Origin: Nostoc sp. B(2019)
Lineage (GTDB): Bacteria > Cyanobacteriota > Cyanobacteriia > Cyanobacteriales > Nostocaceae
Assembly (NCBI RefSeq): GCF_010091925.1
Contig: NZ_WVID01000016.1
Location: 62,001 to 126,000 of the forward strand
Direction of reading: 5' to 3'
Length of the DNA: 64,000 bases
A program made the position numbers and the translations under genes. The notes under the pieces are model-generated. The model made no database searches. It saw only the letters and a program-made list of their open reading frames with translations, and had not been told where the DNA came from. This document shows, piece after piece, positions 7,907 through 16,926 of the stretch. The stretch's first letter is position 1, and the number at the start of each line of letters is the position of its first letter.

Positions 7907-8314
7907 TCACGGCACAATCAATACTGGACACGGGGAAAGGTTAATTACGCGCGTGGTAACGCTATCAGTTGCGCCCTCTTCAGTTAAGCCTAGCCCCCGG
8001 CAGCCCATGATGATTAAATTTGCCTCGATTTCATCGGCGACATCGCAGATGGTAAAGGCTGGTTTGCCTTGTCGTTCTAAAACTTCGGCTTGAATTCCTT
8101 GCTGAGAAAATAGATTTCGGGCATTCTCCAGCAGTTTGGCTACTACCTCTGGTGACACCATTGGATCTGCACTAGGCTCATCTGGGGAAGGTTCTTCAAC
8201 TACAGACAGCAGTACTAGGCGACTGCCATACTTTTGCACGACATTGGTAACTACGTCAGCAGCTTCCCGCGCTTCCCGGCTTTGATCGATTGGAAATAAC
8301 ACTGTCTTGAACAT
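7907..8314 (-). CDS. Universal stress protein, UspA family
   Basis: 135 residues with the single Usp alpha/beta fold: FKTVLFPIDQSREAREAADVV at the N-terminus, and IIMGCRGLGLTEEGATDSVTTRVI at the C-terminus. The latter resembles the ATP-binding G-x2-G-x9-G(S/T) pattern, but the final Ser/Thr position is shifted. It ends LSPCPVLIVP as usual. Usp proteins bind ATP or other ligands and respond to stress; the specific role is unknown. It is divergent from pgk across 89 bp, which must hold both promoters. Confidence 0.9.
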   Translation of the reverse strand: MFKTVLFPIDQSREAREAADVVTNVVQKYGSRLVLLSVVEEPSPDEPSADPMVSPEVVAKLLENARNLFSQQGIQAEVLERQGKPAFTICDVADEIEANLIIMGCRGLGLTEEGATDSVTTRVINLSPCPVLIVP

Positions 8315-8403
8315 CTGTGTCTCCTCTGCACCCCTGACTCCGGTAAAATCTGGATGGTTCTACTTTCAAAACAATAACAAAAAGGCAATCAGGAGGGTTT
8401 GGT

Positions 8404-9606
8404 GTGTCCAAAAAAACTTTAGCAAATTTATCTGCCGCCGATGTATCTGGTAAACGCGCCTTAGTGCGGGTTGATTTTAATGTGCCTGTGGATGACCAAG
8501 GTAACATCACAGACGATACTCGCATTCGCGCCGCTCTGCCAACTATTAAAGATTTGACGCAGAAGGGAGCTAAGGTCATTCTAGCAAGCCATTTTGGTCG
8601 TCCCAAGGGTGTGGATGACAAACTGCGCTTAACCCCGGTTGCCAAGCGTCTCTCGGAGTTGTTGGGGCAAGAAGTCGTTAAAACTGATGACTGTATTGGC
8701 GATGATGTTGCTGCCAAAGTGGGAGCGTTGCAAAATGGGCAAGTACTACTACTAGAAAATGTCCGCTTTTATAAGGAAGAAGAAAAGAACGACCCAGAAT
8801 TTGCCAAAAAATTGGCAGCGAATGCTGATTTTTATGTAAATGATGCGTTCGGCACTGCACACCGCGCCCATGCTTCCACTGAGGGTGTGACTAAATTCCT
8901 GCGTCCTTCTGTGGCTGGATATTTGGTTGAGAAGGAATTGCAATATCTGCAAAACGCGATCGAAAATCCCCAAAGTCCTTTGGCGGCAATTATCGGCGGT
9001 TCTAAAGTTTCCAGTAAAATTGGCGTGATTGAAACGTTGCTGGAGAAGTGCGACAAGTTAATCATCGGCGGTGGGATGATTTTTACATTCTATAAAGCCC
9101 GTGGTTTGAATGTTGGTAAGTCTTTGGTGGAAGAAGACAAGCTAGAACTGGCGAAGTCTTTGGAAGCTAAGGCGAAAGAACGCGGTGTTGCTTTATTGCT
9201 TCCCACAGATGTGGTGGTGGCAGATAACTTTGCCCCAGATGCCAATGCTCAAACCGTTAGCATTGAGAACATCCCTGATGGTTGGATGGGTTTGGATATT
9301 GGCCCCGACTCTGTAAAAGTCTTCCAAGATGCGCTTGCTGATTGTAAGACGGTGATTTGGAACGGGCCGATGGGTGTGTTTGAGTTTGATAAGTTTGCGG
9401 TGGGTACAGAAGCGATCGCTCATACTCTCGCTGATATTAGCAAAACTGGTACAACCACGATCATCGGTGGTGGCGACTCAGTGGCGGCTGTGGAAAAAGT
9501 TGGTTTAGCCGATCAAATGAGCCACATCTCCACCGGCGGCGGCGCAAGCTTGGAGTTGCTCGAAGGCAAGGTATTGCCTGGGATTGCGGCTTTAGATGAA
9601 GCGTAA
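8404..9606 (+). CDS. pgk: Phosphoglycerate kinase
   Basis: 400 residues, full length. It interconverts 1,3-bisphosphoglycerate + ADP and 3-phosphoglycerate + ATP in glycolysis and, in cyanobacteria, in the Calvin cycle in the reverse direction. The signature is [13 protein letters not shown] near the N-terminus, with substrate loops [10 protein letters not shown] and [13 protein letters not shown], and the nucleotide-binding [15 protein letters not shown] near the C-terminus. The start is GTG, supported by the near-perfect Shine-Dalgarno AGGAGGG at 8391-8397. An imperfect hairpin follows the gene. Confidence 0.97.
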   Translation: MSKKTLANLSAADVSGKRALVRVDFNVPVDDQGNITDDTRIRAALPTIKDLTQKGAKVILASHFGRPKGVDDKLRLTPVAKRLSELLGQEVVKTDDCIGDDVAAKVGALQNGQVLLLENVRFYKEEEKNDPEFAKKLAANADFYVNDAFGTAHRAHASTEGVTKFLRPSVAGYLVEKELQYLQNAIENPQSPLAAIIGGSKVSSKIGVIETLLEKCDKLIIGGGMIFTFYKARGLNVGKSLVEEDKLELAKSLEAKAKERGVALLLPTDVVVADNFAPDANAQTVSIENIPDGWMGLDIGPDSVKVFQDALADCKTVIWNGPMGVFEFDKFAVGTEAIAHTLADISKTGTTTIIGGGDSVAAVEKVGLADQMSHISTGGGASLELLEGKVLPGIAALDEA

Positions 9607-9650
9607 GTAGGGATTGGGGACTCTTTCTTAAGAGGGGGAAAGGGTTAAAG

Positions 9651-9692
9651 GGTAAAGGGGAAGGGGATGGTTTTTCCCTTTCCCCCTTACCC
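9651..9692 (+). terminator. Imperfect GGGTAAAGGGG / CCCCTTACCC hairpin after pgk
   Basis: A purine-rich arm (GGTAAAGGGGAAGGG) pairs with CCCTTTCCCCCTTACC with one offset, around GATGGTTTTT. It is placed about 45 bp after pgk and fits a terminator or one of the GGGGA-type repeats common between genes here. Confidence 0.45.
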
Positions 9693-9736
9693 CTTTGCCT
9701 TTTCCCAATGCCTAATGCCCAAACTTAGAAAAATAT

Positions 9737-10354
9737 ATGGAACCTAAATGGCTGGAGTGGGCACAAAAGTTACAAGCGATCGCCCAAAATGGTCTGACGT
9801 ATTCTGAGGGTGTTTTTGATATTGAACGCTATAAACAATTGCGGGCGATTGCAACGGAAATTATGGCGACTTACTCAAATGTCGAACATAATTATGTCCT
9901 CGATTTGTTTGCGCGTGAAGTGGGCTATGCAACTCCCAAAGTTGACGTGCGGGGAGCAATTTTTCAGGATAATACTATCTTGTTAGTCAAGGAAAGATCA
10001 GACGGCTGCTGGACTTTACCTGGTGGATGGGCTGATGTTGGTGAGTCTCCCAGTGAGGTAGTTGTTAAAGAAGTATTTGAAGAATCTGGATATCAGACAC
10101 GCGCTATCAAACTGCTGGCAGTTTACGACAGAGACAGACAAGGACATCCACCGTTTCCGTTTTATGTCTATAAATTGTTTTTTCACTGCGAAATTATCGG
10201 CGGTTCTCCATCACCGAGTATTGAAACTGAGGAAGTGGGGTTTTTTCCCGAAGATGCGTTACCAGAACTTTCTCTTGGACGTGTGACACCAGCACAAATC
10301 ATCCGAATTTTTCAGCATTATCGTCAACCAGATTTACCGACAGATTTCGATTAG
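9737..10354 (+). CDS. NUDIX hydrolase with N-terminal NUDIX_N domain
   Basis: 205 residues. An N-terminal helical domain (WLEWAQKLQAIAQNGLTYSEG, residues 1-60) is typical of the YjhB/ADP-ribose-pyrophosphatase-like group. The Nudix box lies near residues 93-115: GWADVGESPSEVVVKEVF then EESGY. The usual Arg of REUxEE is Lys here; the metal-binding Glu residues are kept. It probably hydrolyses a nucleoside diphosphate linked to X, such as ADP-ribose, but the substrate is not readable from sequence. It stands alone, 130 bp after pgk. Confidence 0.87.
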   Translation: MEPKWLEWAQKLQAIAQNGLTYSEGVFDIERYKQLRAIATEIMATYSNVEHNYVLDLFAREVGYATPKVDVRGAIFQDNTILLVKERSDGCWTLPGGWADVGESPSEVVVKEVFEESGYQTRAIKLLAVYDRDRQGHPPFPFYVYKLFFHCEIIGGSPSPSIETEEVGFFPEDALPELSLGRVTPAQIIRIFQHYRQPDLPTDFD

Positions 10355-10434
10355 GAAGTAGCCTTCACCGCAGGAATATAAAAAATATCTAGGCAATTTT
10401 GCTTAAGAGGTTAATATTTCTGGCTTTGATCTCG

Positions 10435-10644
10435 AAGTTTCGAGTTCTGAGCACGAAGTTTCGAGTTCTGAGCACGAAGTTTCGAGTTCTGAGCACGAAG
10501 TTCCGAGTTCTGAGCACGAAGTTCCGAGTTCTGAGCACAAAGTTTCGAGTTCCGAACACGAAGTTCCGAGTTCCGAGCACGAAGTTCCGAGTTCTGAGCA
10601 CGAAGTTCCGAGTTCTGAGCACGAAGTTCCGAGTTCTGAGCTTG
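10435..10644. repeat. 21-bp minisatellite, ten copies
   Basis: Ten head-to-tail copies of a 21-bp unit (AAGTTTCGAGTTCTGAGCAC plus one base), with few substitutions (TTT/TTC, TCT/TCC). Because 21 is a multiple of three and no copy contains a stop in the relevant frames, long frames run through it on both strands (KFRVLST repeats on plus, NFVLRTR on minus). It fills the gap between convergent NUDIX and kinase genes. Low-complexity frames on both strands argue for non-coding DNA. Confidence 0.9.
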
Positions 10645-10664
10645 ATAGACTATATTTTTAATGT

Positions 10665-12797
10665 TTAATTACTCTGGGGCGTTATCTCAGCAGTAGGTGT
10701 AGGCGTGGGTGTGGCGGTTTCTGTAGGAGTTGGTGTCGGCGTTATCTCAGCAGTAGGCGTAGGCGTAGGCGTGATAGTTTCCGTCGGAGTTGGTGTAGGC
10801 GTCGGGAGAGGGGCGGGACTTTCCGCTGTGATGCTGAGTCGATAATCTACTGGTTTTGATGCTGTTGAGACGACGACAAACTCATAAAATCCCGATTCTG
10901 GTAATTTAGTTGACAAAGTACGCTGTTTAGAATCTTCCAAAAATGCGATTTTGCCTGAAGGGGAATAGACTGAGAACAAAACTTGGGAATTTGCTTGTAG
11001 CTTCAATTCCATAGATTGCTCTTTAGCAAGTTCAGCAATGAAAACTTTACCATCACCGGCTTTGAGAGTACCGCTGACTGTTTTGCTAGTCGCGCCTTGA
11101 TCGAAGACAATTTTCTGGAAAGCGCTACCAGCGAGAATCGCATTGAGTTTATCGCTAACAAATCCATACCAAACTTGTCCGATAGGCTGGTTTTGGAAAT
11201 TTTTACCACGCTGCTCAGGAAATTTGCTGAAGAAGGCAGCATCACCCAAATCATATAGAGAGCGACTACCAACGTTGATTCGGTTGACTTCTACTTTCCA
11301 GCGATCGCGTTCAGCATTTGTGTAAGTTCCCAGTTGCCTGCGCGCGTTGGCACTCAGTGAGGCGAGCTTTTCTAGTAATTGGGCGGCGGTTTGATCCCAT
11401 TGGGCCCGTGAGCTTTCATCTTCGGGGCTATCGCTGAGAGTGCGTCCCCGTAAACTGGGGTTGGTGTCCCAGAAGACTTGATTTACTAAGTTCACATAGA
11501 AGTTCTCGTTAATACCCAATTGTTGACGGCGATCGCTTAAGTCTTCTTTGCGCTGACGTTCTGCTGGTGAATAATTCGCCAAGGGATCAACTGGCTGGGT
11601 AACAGTTGCGGTTGGTGTGGGTTTGATTTCATCTGGATTGCGGTCGCCCCTACTGACTCCCCACCAAACTAGTCCAGCGGTGCTAATCAATACTAGTGTT
11701 GCGAGAAAGGTTTTTGTTGGTGTCCACCAAGGAGGGGGAGGCAGAGGGGCAGAGGGGGTAGGGGGCGGAGGGGGAGAGATAGCGATAGTACCAGAGGTGG
11801 GAGCTGGTGGAGTGGGATATTGAGTTGGGGCGTAGTAGTTTTGGGGTGGGGTGAGGGCTTCCAATACTTGACGGGCCGATTGGTAGCGATCGCTCGGTCT
11901 AGAAGATAGCATTTTATCTAATACCTGTCCCAAATTGGAACTCAGGTTAATTTCTCGTCGCCACTGCCAGGATAGGGTATAAGTATCAATTAAGTCTTGC
12001 GGCTGTTTCCCTGTCAGTAGAACTAGCACCGTTACCGCCAAAGCATACAAGTCGCTGTGAGGAGACACCATCCCAGTTTGCATCTGTTCTGGGGGAGCGA
12101 ATCCTACTTTACCCAATAGAGTTGGTGATGGAGGAGGCGCAACTTCGCCAGGTTGGTAATATTGGGAAGCAACGGTTGCTACTACTTGTTTGACGCCGCC
12201 AAAGTCAATTAATACTGGAAGTTGGTCAATGTTGCGAAGAATTAAGTTATCTGGGGAGATGTCCCGATGAATGACACCAAGTGAGTGGATGTAATCCAAA
12301 ACTGGCAAAATTTGCTGTAACAGTTGGCGTCCTTCCGCTTCTGTAAACCGCAAACCCCGCTGTATTCGGTCATTTAATAAAGAATTATAAGTTTGCCCTT
12401 CTACATAATCTTGCACCAAAAACAGGTATTCTTTGCCCTGTAAGTTGATGCGTAGCAGTTCCCGGAAGCGTGGGATTTGCGGATGTTGCAGCTTGTAGAG
12501 AACGCTTGCTTCTCGCTCAAACAGTTCTCCAGCTTTTTGGACAACGTAAGCAGTCTGAACTTGAGGAGAGAATTCTTTTAAAACACAAAGTTCGCGGAAG
12601 CGGTTGACATCTTCGGCTAAATATGTACGTCCAAACCCTCCTTGACCAATTTGACGCACAATTACATAGCGATCGCCTAAAGTTAATCCCGGTTTGATAC
12701 CATAACTCACGGGCGTGTCCAACTGCTCACCACACTGGAGACAAAAGCGACTACCTGGGGAATTTTCGTGTCCTTTGGAACAATATAATTTTGTCAT
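10665..12797 (-). CDS. Membrane-anchored Ser/Thr protein kinase with zinc ribbon and C-terminal sensor-like region
   Basis: 710 residues. An N-terminal zinc ribbon (C6, C19, C22; CSKGH and CLQCG) precedes a kinase domain at about 44-310: Gly loop GQGGFGRTYL, catalytic K74, HRD 177-179, DFG 198-200. All key residues are present, so it should be active. A Pro-rich linker leads to one transmembrane helix (363-381), then a region shared with the neighbouring kinase (RRQQLGINENFYVNLVNQ onward, about 420-560), a beta-rich domain (about 580-665) and a Thr-Pro repeat tail. The kinase is cytoplasmic and the C-terminus outside the plasma membrane. Its ATG lies inside a heptamer repeat. Confidence 0.92.
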   Translation of the reverse strand: MTKLYCSKGHENSPGSRFCLQCGEQLDTPVSYGIKPGLTLGDRYVIVRQIGQGGFGRTYLAEDVNRFRELCVLKEFSPQVQTAYVVQKAGELFEREASVLYKLQHPQIPRFRELLRINLQGKEYLFLVQDYVEGQTYNSLLNDRIQRGLRFTEAEGRQLLQQILPVLDYIHSLGVIHRDISPDNLILRNIDQLPVLIDFGGVKQVVATVASQYYQPGEVAPPPSPTLLGKVGFAPPEQMQTGMVSPHSDLYALAVTVLVLLTGKQPQDLIDTYTLSWQWRREINLSSNLGQVLDKMLSSRPSDRYQSARQVLEALTPPQNYYAPTQYPTPPAPTSGTIAISPPPPPTPSAPLPPPPWWTPTKTFLATLVLISTAGLVWWGVSRGDRNPDEIKPTPTATVTQPVDPLANYSPAERQRKEDLSDRRQQLGINENFYVNLVNQVFWDTNPSLRGRTLSDSPEDESSRAQWDQTAAQLLEKLASLSANARRQLGTYTNAERDRWKVEVNRINVGSRSLYDLGDAAFFSKFPEQRGKNFQNQPIGQVWYGFVSDKLNAILAGSAFQKIVFDQGATSKTVSGTLKAGDGKVFIAELAKEQSMELKLQANSQVLFSVYSPSGKIAFLEDSKQRTLSTKLPESGFYEFVVVSTASKPVDYRLSITAESPAPLPTPTPTPTETITPTPTPTAEITPTPTPTETATPTPTPTAEITPQSN

Positions 12798-12830
12798 TTG
12801 TCATTTGTCATTTGTCATTTGTCGTTTGTC
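12789..12830. repeat. Heptamer repeat TTTGTCA overlapping a kinase start codon
   Basis: Five to six near-perfect copies of TTTGTCA (ATGACAA on the minus strand). The gene-proximal copy supplies the ATG of the kinase at 10665-12797. Upstream copies carry further ATGs spaced seven bases apart, so neighbouring ones are in different frames. This is the short tandemly repeated repetitive (STRR) type known from heterocystous cyanobacteria. Confidence 0.85.
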
Positions 12831-12892
12831 AAGGGTCATTAATTATTCTCTGTTCCCAGTCCCTAATCCCCAGTCCCTAGTCTCCAGTCCCT

Positions 12893-14590
12893 TTACTTGC
12901 CAGATTGAACTTTACTGACTTGATCAGCTGCGATCGCATACCAAACTTGAACCAAAGTTTGTTGACTCAGTTTCTCACGCCGCTCGCCGGGAAACAACCG
13001 CTCAAATTTTTCATTTGTGTCTTTGTTCAGTTGACTGATGGTATAGTCTCCAAACTGCCCTGCGCGTGCTTGCCGTCTCCAATTGTCGTAATCTTTTGTA
13101 CTATAGCTTCCGAGTTTACGACGAGATGCTGTACTGAGATTAGCTCGTTCTAGTTTATTCAACAAGTCTTCAGCAATGCCGTACCATTCATCGCGTAAAG
13201 CCGCATCTTCGGATTTAGGGGTGAGGCTACGTCCCTTTAATTCGGGCTTGCTAGTATAAAAAGAATTATCTACTAAACGTGTAAAAAATACTTCAGGAAT
13301 TTCTAGTTGTTGACGACGGCTGAAAATTTCTTGGGGGTTGCGGCTTGTTCCTCTGTCGCTCACTGGTTGACTAAGAGGATTGGGGAATTGTGGGATTTGT
13401 GGTAGCGAGATTGATGGTACGGTGATGGAAGTTACGCTGCGAATAACGGCATTTACCACCGCCCAAGTACCTGCACCAGTTAAAACAACTAAAGCAGTCC
13501 CCCCAAGACTGACAGCAAAAGGACGAATCCAAACGGGCAGAGGTATCGCTTTAGTAATTGCTTGCGTCTTATTGTGGATTTTACTGGCGATCGCACTAGC
13601 GCGTTGTCGTCCAGGAGACACTACCATCGTTTTAAGTTTGGTAGTATGAGTGGCTGAAGGTTTGGTAGCATTTGGTGATGGTAGATCTTTGAGGATTTGA
13701 TCGGCTCGTTGATAGCGATCGCTCGGTTTATAAGACAACATCTTTTTTAACACAGTTTCTAATTTGGGACTGACGTTGATTTCCTTTCCCCAGTACCAAA
13801 TTCCCTGAAAGCTGTCGTATAGTTTTTGCGGTTCCTTACCCGTGAGCAACACTAGTGATGTCACCGCCAAAGAGTATAAATCGCTATTAATAAATACTTT
13901 TCCTTGGCGTAGCTGTTCTTCTGGCGCGTAGCCTTTTTTACCCAACAAAGTGTGATTTACTGCCAATTTGGTGCGCCAAAAACCTTGTGAAGCTGGTAAT
14001 TGCTTGACACCACCAAAATCAATCAGCACTGGTAAATTATCAGAACGCCGCCAAATCAAGTTATCGGGAGAGATATCACGGTGAACTACATCTAGTGAGT
14101 GGATGTACGAAAGCACGGGTAAAATCTGTTGCAGGAGAGTGATTACTTCTTCTTCACTAAAGGTCTTTCCTTGGCTCTGACGCTGTTCTAGTAATTGGTC
14201 AAAATTATCACCATCTACATAATCCTGTACCAAAAAGAAAAAATCTTTGCTACCAATTTTCACTTGTAGCGTGGCGTGAAAACGCGGAATCTGCGGATGT
14301 TGGAGTTTTTTGAGGACATTCGCTTCTCGCTCAAATAACTCTTTAGCTTTTTCTAAATCGTGCTGTTCTTGTACTTGGGGTGCAAATTCCTTCAGCACGC
14401 ACGTTTGATTAGATTTATTTCTATCCTCCGCCAAATAAGTGCGTCCAAAGCCGCCCTGCCCTAGTTGACGTATAATTTGATAGCGATTATCCACAACCTG
14501 CCCAACAGCAAGAGGTAATGGCTCACCGCAATGGGTACAAAAGCGGTTACTACCATTATTTGTGTGTTGTTTACTGCAATAAACCTGCAT
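12893..14590 (-). CDS. Membrane-anchored Ser/Thr protein kinase with zinc ribbon (paralogue of 10665-12797)
   Basis: 565 residues. Zinc ribbon C5, C18, C21; kinase domain about 36-305 with GQGGFGRTYL, K67, HRD 170-172 and DFG 191-193, all intact. One transmembrane helix lies near 360-385. The outside region (RRQQLEIPEVFFTRLVDNSF onward, about 425-560) matches the equivalent region of the downstream kinase in order and motifs (LKGRSLTPKSED versus LRGRTLSDSPED; VQVWYAIAADQ versus GQVWYGFVSDK). It lacks the beta-rich domain and Thr-Pro tail of its partner. Same strand, 95 bp apart: probably a duplication and perhaps an operon. The ligand is unknown. Confidence 0.92.
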   Translation of the reverse strand: MQVYCSKQHTNNGSNRFCTHCGEPLPLAVGQVVDNRYQIIRQLGQGGFGRTYLAEDRNKSNQTCVLKEFAPQVQEQHDLEKAKELFEREANVLKKLQHPQIPRFHATLQVKIGSKDFFFLVQDYVDGDNFDQLLEQRQSQGKTFSEEEVITLLQQILPVLSYIHSLDVVHRDISPDNLIWRRSDNLPVLIDFGGVKQLPASQGFWRTKLAVNHTLLGKKGYAPEEQLRQGKVFINSDLYSLAVTSLVLLTGKEPQKLYDSFQGIWYWGKEINVSPKLETVLKKMLSYKPSDRYQRADQILKDLPSPNATKPSATHTTKLKTMVVSPGRQRASAIASKIHNKTQAITKAIPLPVWIRPFAVSLGGTALVVLTGAGTWAVVNAVIRSVTSITVPSISLPQIPQFPNPLSQPVSDRGTSRNPQEIFSRRQQLEIPEVFFTRLVDNSFYTSKPELKGRSLTPKSEDAALRDEWYGIAEDLLNKLERANLSTASRRKLGSYSTKDYDNWRRQARAGQFGDYTISQLNKDTNEKFERLFPGERREKLSQQTLVQVWYAIAADQVSKVQSGK

Positions 14591-14871
14591 GGTGCTGAAG
14601 GATGAATTAGGTTTTTATAAGTTACTACAACGGATGCAGTTTGATTTACGGAAGTTAGGGGTTAAAAGTCAAGGGTCAAGGGTCAAAAAATCTTTTTGTT
14701 TATGGTTTTTGACTATTGTCAGATTCTTGGTTCTTTCTAGACAACTGCACTGGGGGAGGGTTTGTTTGGCTTATTTAAGAAAAGAGGTTTTAGAGGATTC
14801 GGACAATCGCTAAAATACTGAGAGCAAGTAACAGTAGTGTTAGTTTTACTTCAGGATGAGCAACAAGTATC

Positions 14872-16428
14872 ATGAACTGCAAATCACAAAAGCAGCGAGC
14901 AATTAGAGCATTTGAAGATTTTTTGTCTACCCCCTTAGAAACGTTACTACAACAGCATTTAGATACTCCAGGTGAAGCAGCAGCTTTGAGTTTATTTCAC
15001 GATGTGGCTGCTAATGTACCCGCTTACAAGGCTTTTTTGGCAGAAAGAGAAATTAATCCGACTGCTATTCAAAGCTTGGAAGAGTTTCAGAAACTACCTG
15101 CGATCGCCAAAGAAAATTATATACTGCGTTATCCTTTAACTGACTTGTGCCGTCACGGACAGTTGCAAGCGTGTGATATGATAGCCGCTTCCTCTGGTTC
15201 CACAGGTAAGCCGACATTTTGGCCCCGTTTCTTCACAGATGAATTGCAAATCGCCACACGCTTTGAGCAGATTTTTCACGACAGTTTTTATGCAGATACT
15301 AGACGTACCCTAGCTGTGATTTGTTTCACTTTAGGCACTTGGGTAGGTGGGATGTTCACTACCAATTGCTGTCGCTATCTTGCCAGCAAAGGTTATCCTA
15401 TCACTGTAATTACTCCTGGTAACAACAAAGAAGAAATCTTGCGGGTTGTGCAAGAACTTGGCTCAGCGTTCGAGCAAGTTGTACTGTTGGGATACCCACC
15501 ATTTCTGAAAGATGTTATTGATACTGGTATTGCTCGTGGTGTAGAGTGGCAGCAAAATCAGATTAAATTAGTTATGGCGGGAGAAGTATTTAGCGAAGAA
15601 TGGCGTAGTTTAGTTGGCGACAGGATTGGTTCGCAAAATCCCTGCTACGATTTTGCATCACTCTACGGTACTGCGGATGCAGGTGTATTGGGGAATGAAA
15701 CACCTTTAAGTATCTGCATTCGCCGTTTTTTGGCAGAAAATCCAGATGCAGCTAGAGCTTTATTCGGAGAATCTCGTTTACCTACGCTGCTACAGTATGA
15801 CCCAATAAGCCGCTATTTTGAAGTTCAGGATGGTGCGTTGCTGTTTTCTGGTGATAATGGCATACCCTTGATCCGTTATGACATTTTAGATACTGGTGGA
15901 TTAATTAGCTACGATGCCATGATCCAGTTTTTAGCAGAATGGGGCTTTGATCCAGTTGCAGCGTTACAAAACGAAGGATTAAAACACTTATCTACAGATC
16001 TGACTAAATCTTATACTCAGCACTCACCTAGAGGTATTCATCCCCTACCTTTCGTCTATGTCTTCGGACGCTCTAACTTTACAGTTTCCTACTTTGGAGC
16101 GAATATATACCCAGAAAATGTCACAGTCGGATTAGAACAACCAGTAATTCAAGAATGGGTGACGGGTAAGTTCGTGTTGCAGGTAAAAGAAGATGCTGAC
16201 AAAAATCGATTTTTATCTGTGGTTGTGGAGTTAGCGCCTGGGGTGGAAGGGAATGAAGATAAGCAGCAAGCCATAGCATCCTCTATACTTTTACAACTGG
16301 TGCGCCTTAACAGTGAGTTTGCTAACTACGTTCCCTCAGAATATCAAATGCTACAAGTTGCATTAGCTCCAACAGGTGAACCAGAATATTTCCCTATTGG
16401 GGTGAAGCATCGTTATACACGTAAATAG
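14872..16428 (+). CDS. Phenylacetate-CoA ligase-like adenylate-forming enzyme
   Basis: 518 residues of the ANL superfamily. The phosphate-binding loop AASSGSTGKPTFWPR sits near residue 105-120, a PaaK/coenzyme F390 synthetase-type motif. VVLLGYPPFLKDVID and ASLYGTADAGVLGNE mark the adenylate-binding part, and LIRYDILDTGG resembles the YRxxD-type core motif. It probably activates a carboxylic acid as its adenylate; the substrate is unknown. Longer than typical PaaK (about 430 residues). No secondary-metabolite genes surround it. The 500 bp after it separate it from the VirB-like locus. Confidence 0.8.
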   Translation: MNCKSQKQRAIRAFEDFLSTPLETLLQQHLDTPGEAAALSLFHDVAANVPAYKAFLAEREINPTAIQSLEEFQKLPAIAKENYILRYPLTDLCRHGQLQACDMIAASSGSTGKPTFWPRFFTDELQIATRFEQIFHDSFYADTRRTLAVICFTLGTWVGGMFTTNCCRYLASKGYPITVITPGNNKEEILRVVQELGSAFEQVVLLGYPPFLKDVIDTGIARGVEWQQNQIKLVMAGEVFSEEWRSLVGDRIGSQNPCYDFASLYGTADAGVLGNETPLSICIRRFLAENPDAARALFGESRLPTLLQYDPISRYFEVQDGALLFSGDNGIPLIRYDILDTGGLISYDAMIQFLAEWGFDPVAALQNEGLKHLSTDLTKSYTQHSPRGIHPLPFVYVFGRSNFTVSYFGANIYPENVTVGLEQPVIQEWVTGKFVLQVKEDADKNRFLSVVVELAPGVEGNEDKQQAIASSILLQLVRLNSEFANYVPSEYQMLQVALAPTGEPEYFPIGVKHRYTRK

Positions 16429-16926
16429 GAGGGGAATAGAGTTCAGTTTATAATTTAATACAGTTCAGTTAGAACTCACCACATATTTTGGGAGTTTTGT
16501 TAAGGCGTGTAAACACGCACAGCGCTAACATGATCAAGACTTGAGTTTTTCATCATTTATATAAAATCGTTTTACTATTTTATATGTCAATTAGTCTTTT
16601 CTATTAATAACTTTTGAATGATCACTCTAAACAACAAAGATTCTCTTGCATTCCACTGAACTTCCTAATCTGTAATTAAGGCAATTAATCGCTCAAAGCA
16701 TAGCAATTATTGGTCGATATTTGAAAGGAAATTTATCAAATTTTACGTATTAAATAAACGTTAATATTTTCTTAACTTAACTCAATCAAGATTAATAGTT
16801 ATGTATAAAATTTTTTACTGCAAGTTCGTAATTTGATTAAAAAATAATGTTAAATCGTGTTAGATTGTAATAGTTGTAACACTAAAACCAACACAAAATT
16901 ATAATACATTGTAGGAAAATTAGCAA
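16429..16926. promoter_or_regulatory. AT-rich gap upstream of the VirB-like locus, probable promoter region
   Basis: About 500 bp without a credible gene. It is strongly AT-rich from 16550 on. TATAAT at 16900-16905 lies 22 bases ahead of the first ATG, with TTGTAA at 16874-16879 upstream (spacing 20, longer than ideal). TAGGAAAA near 16912 can serve as ribosome binding site for the gene at 16927. The promoter call is tentative. Confidence 0.35.

Noticed and set aside
14589-14813. 74-residue frame after the second kinase start on the plus strand
   Set aside because: No ribosome site or motif; it includes a GGGTCAA-type repeat and overlaps the kinase start region. Treated as intergenic.
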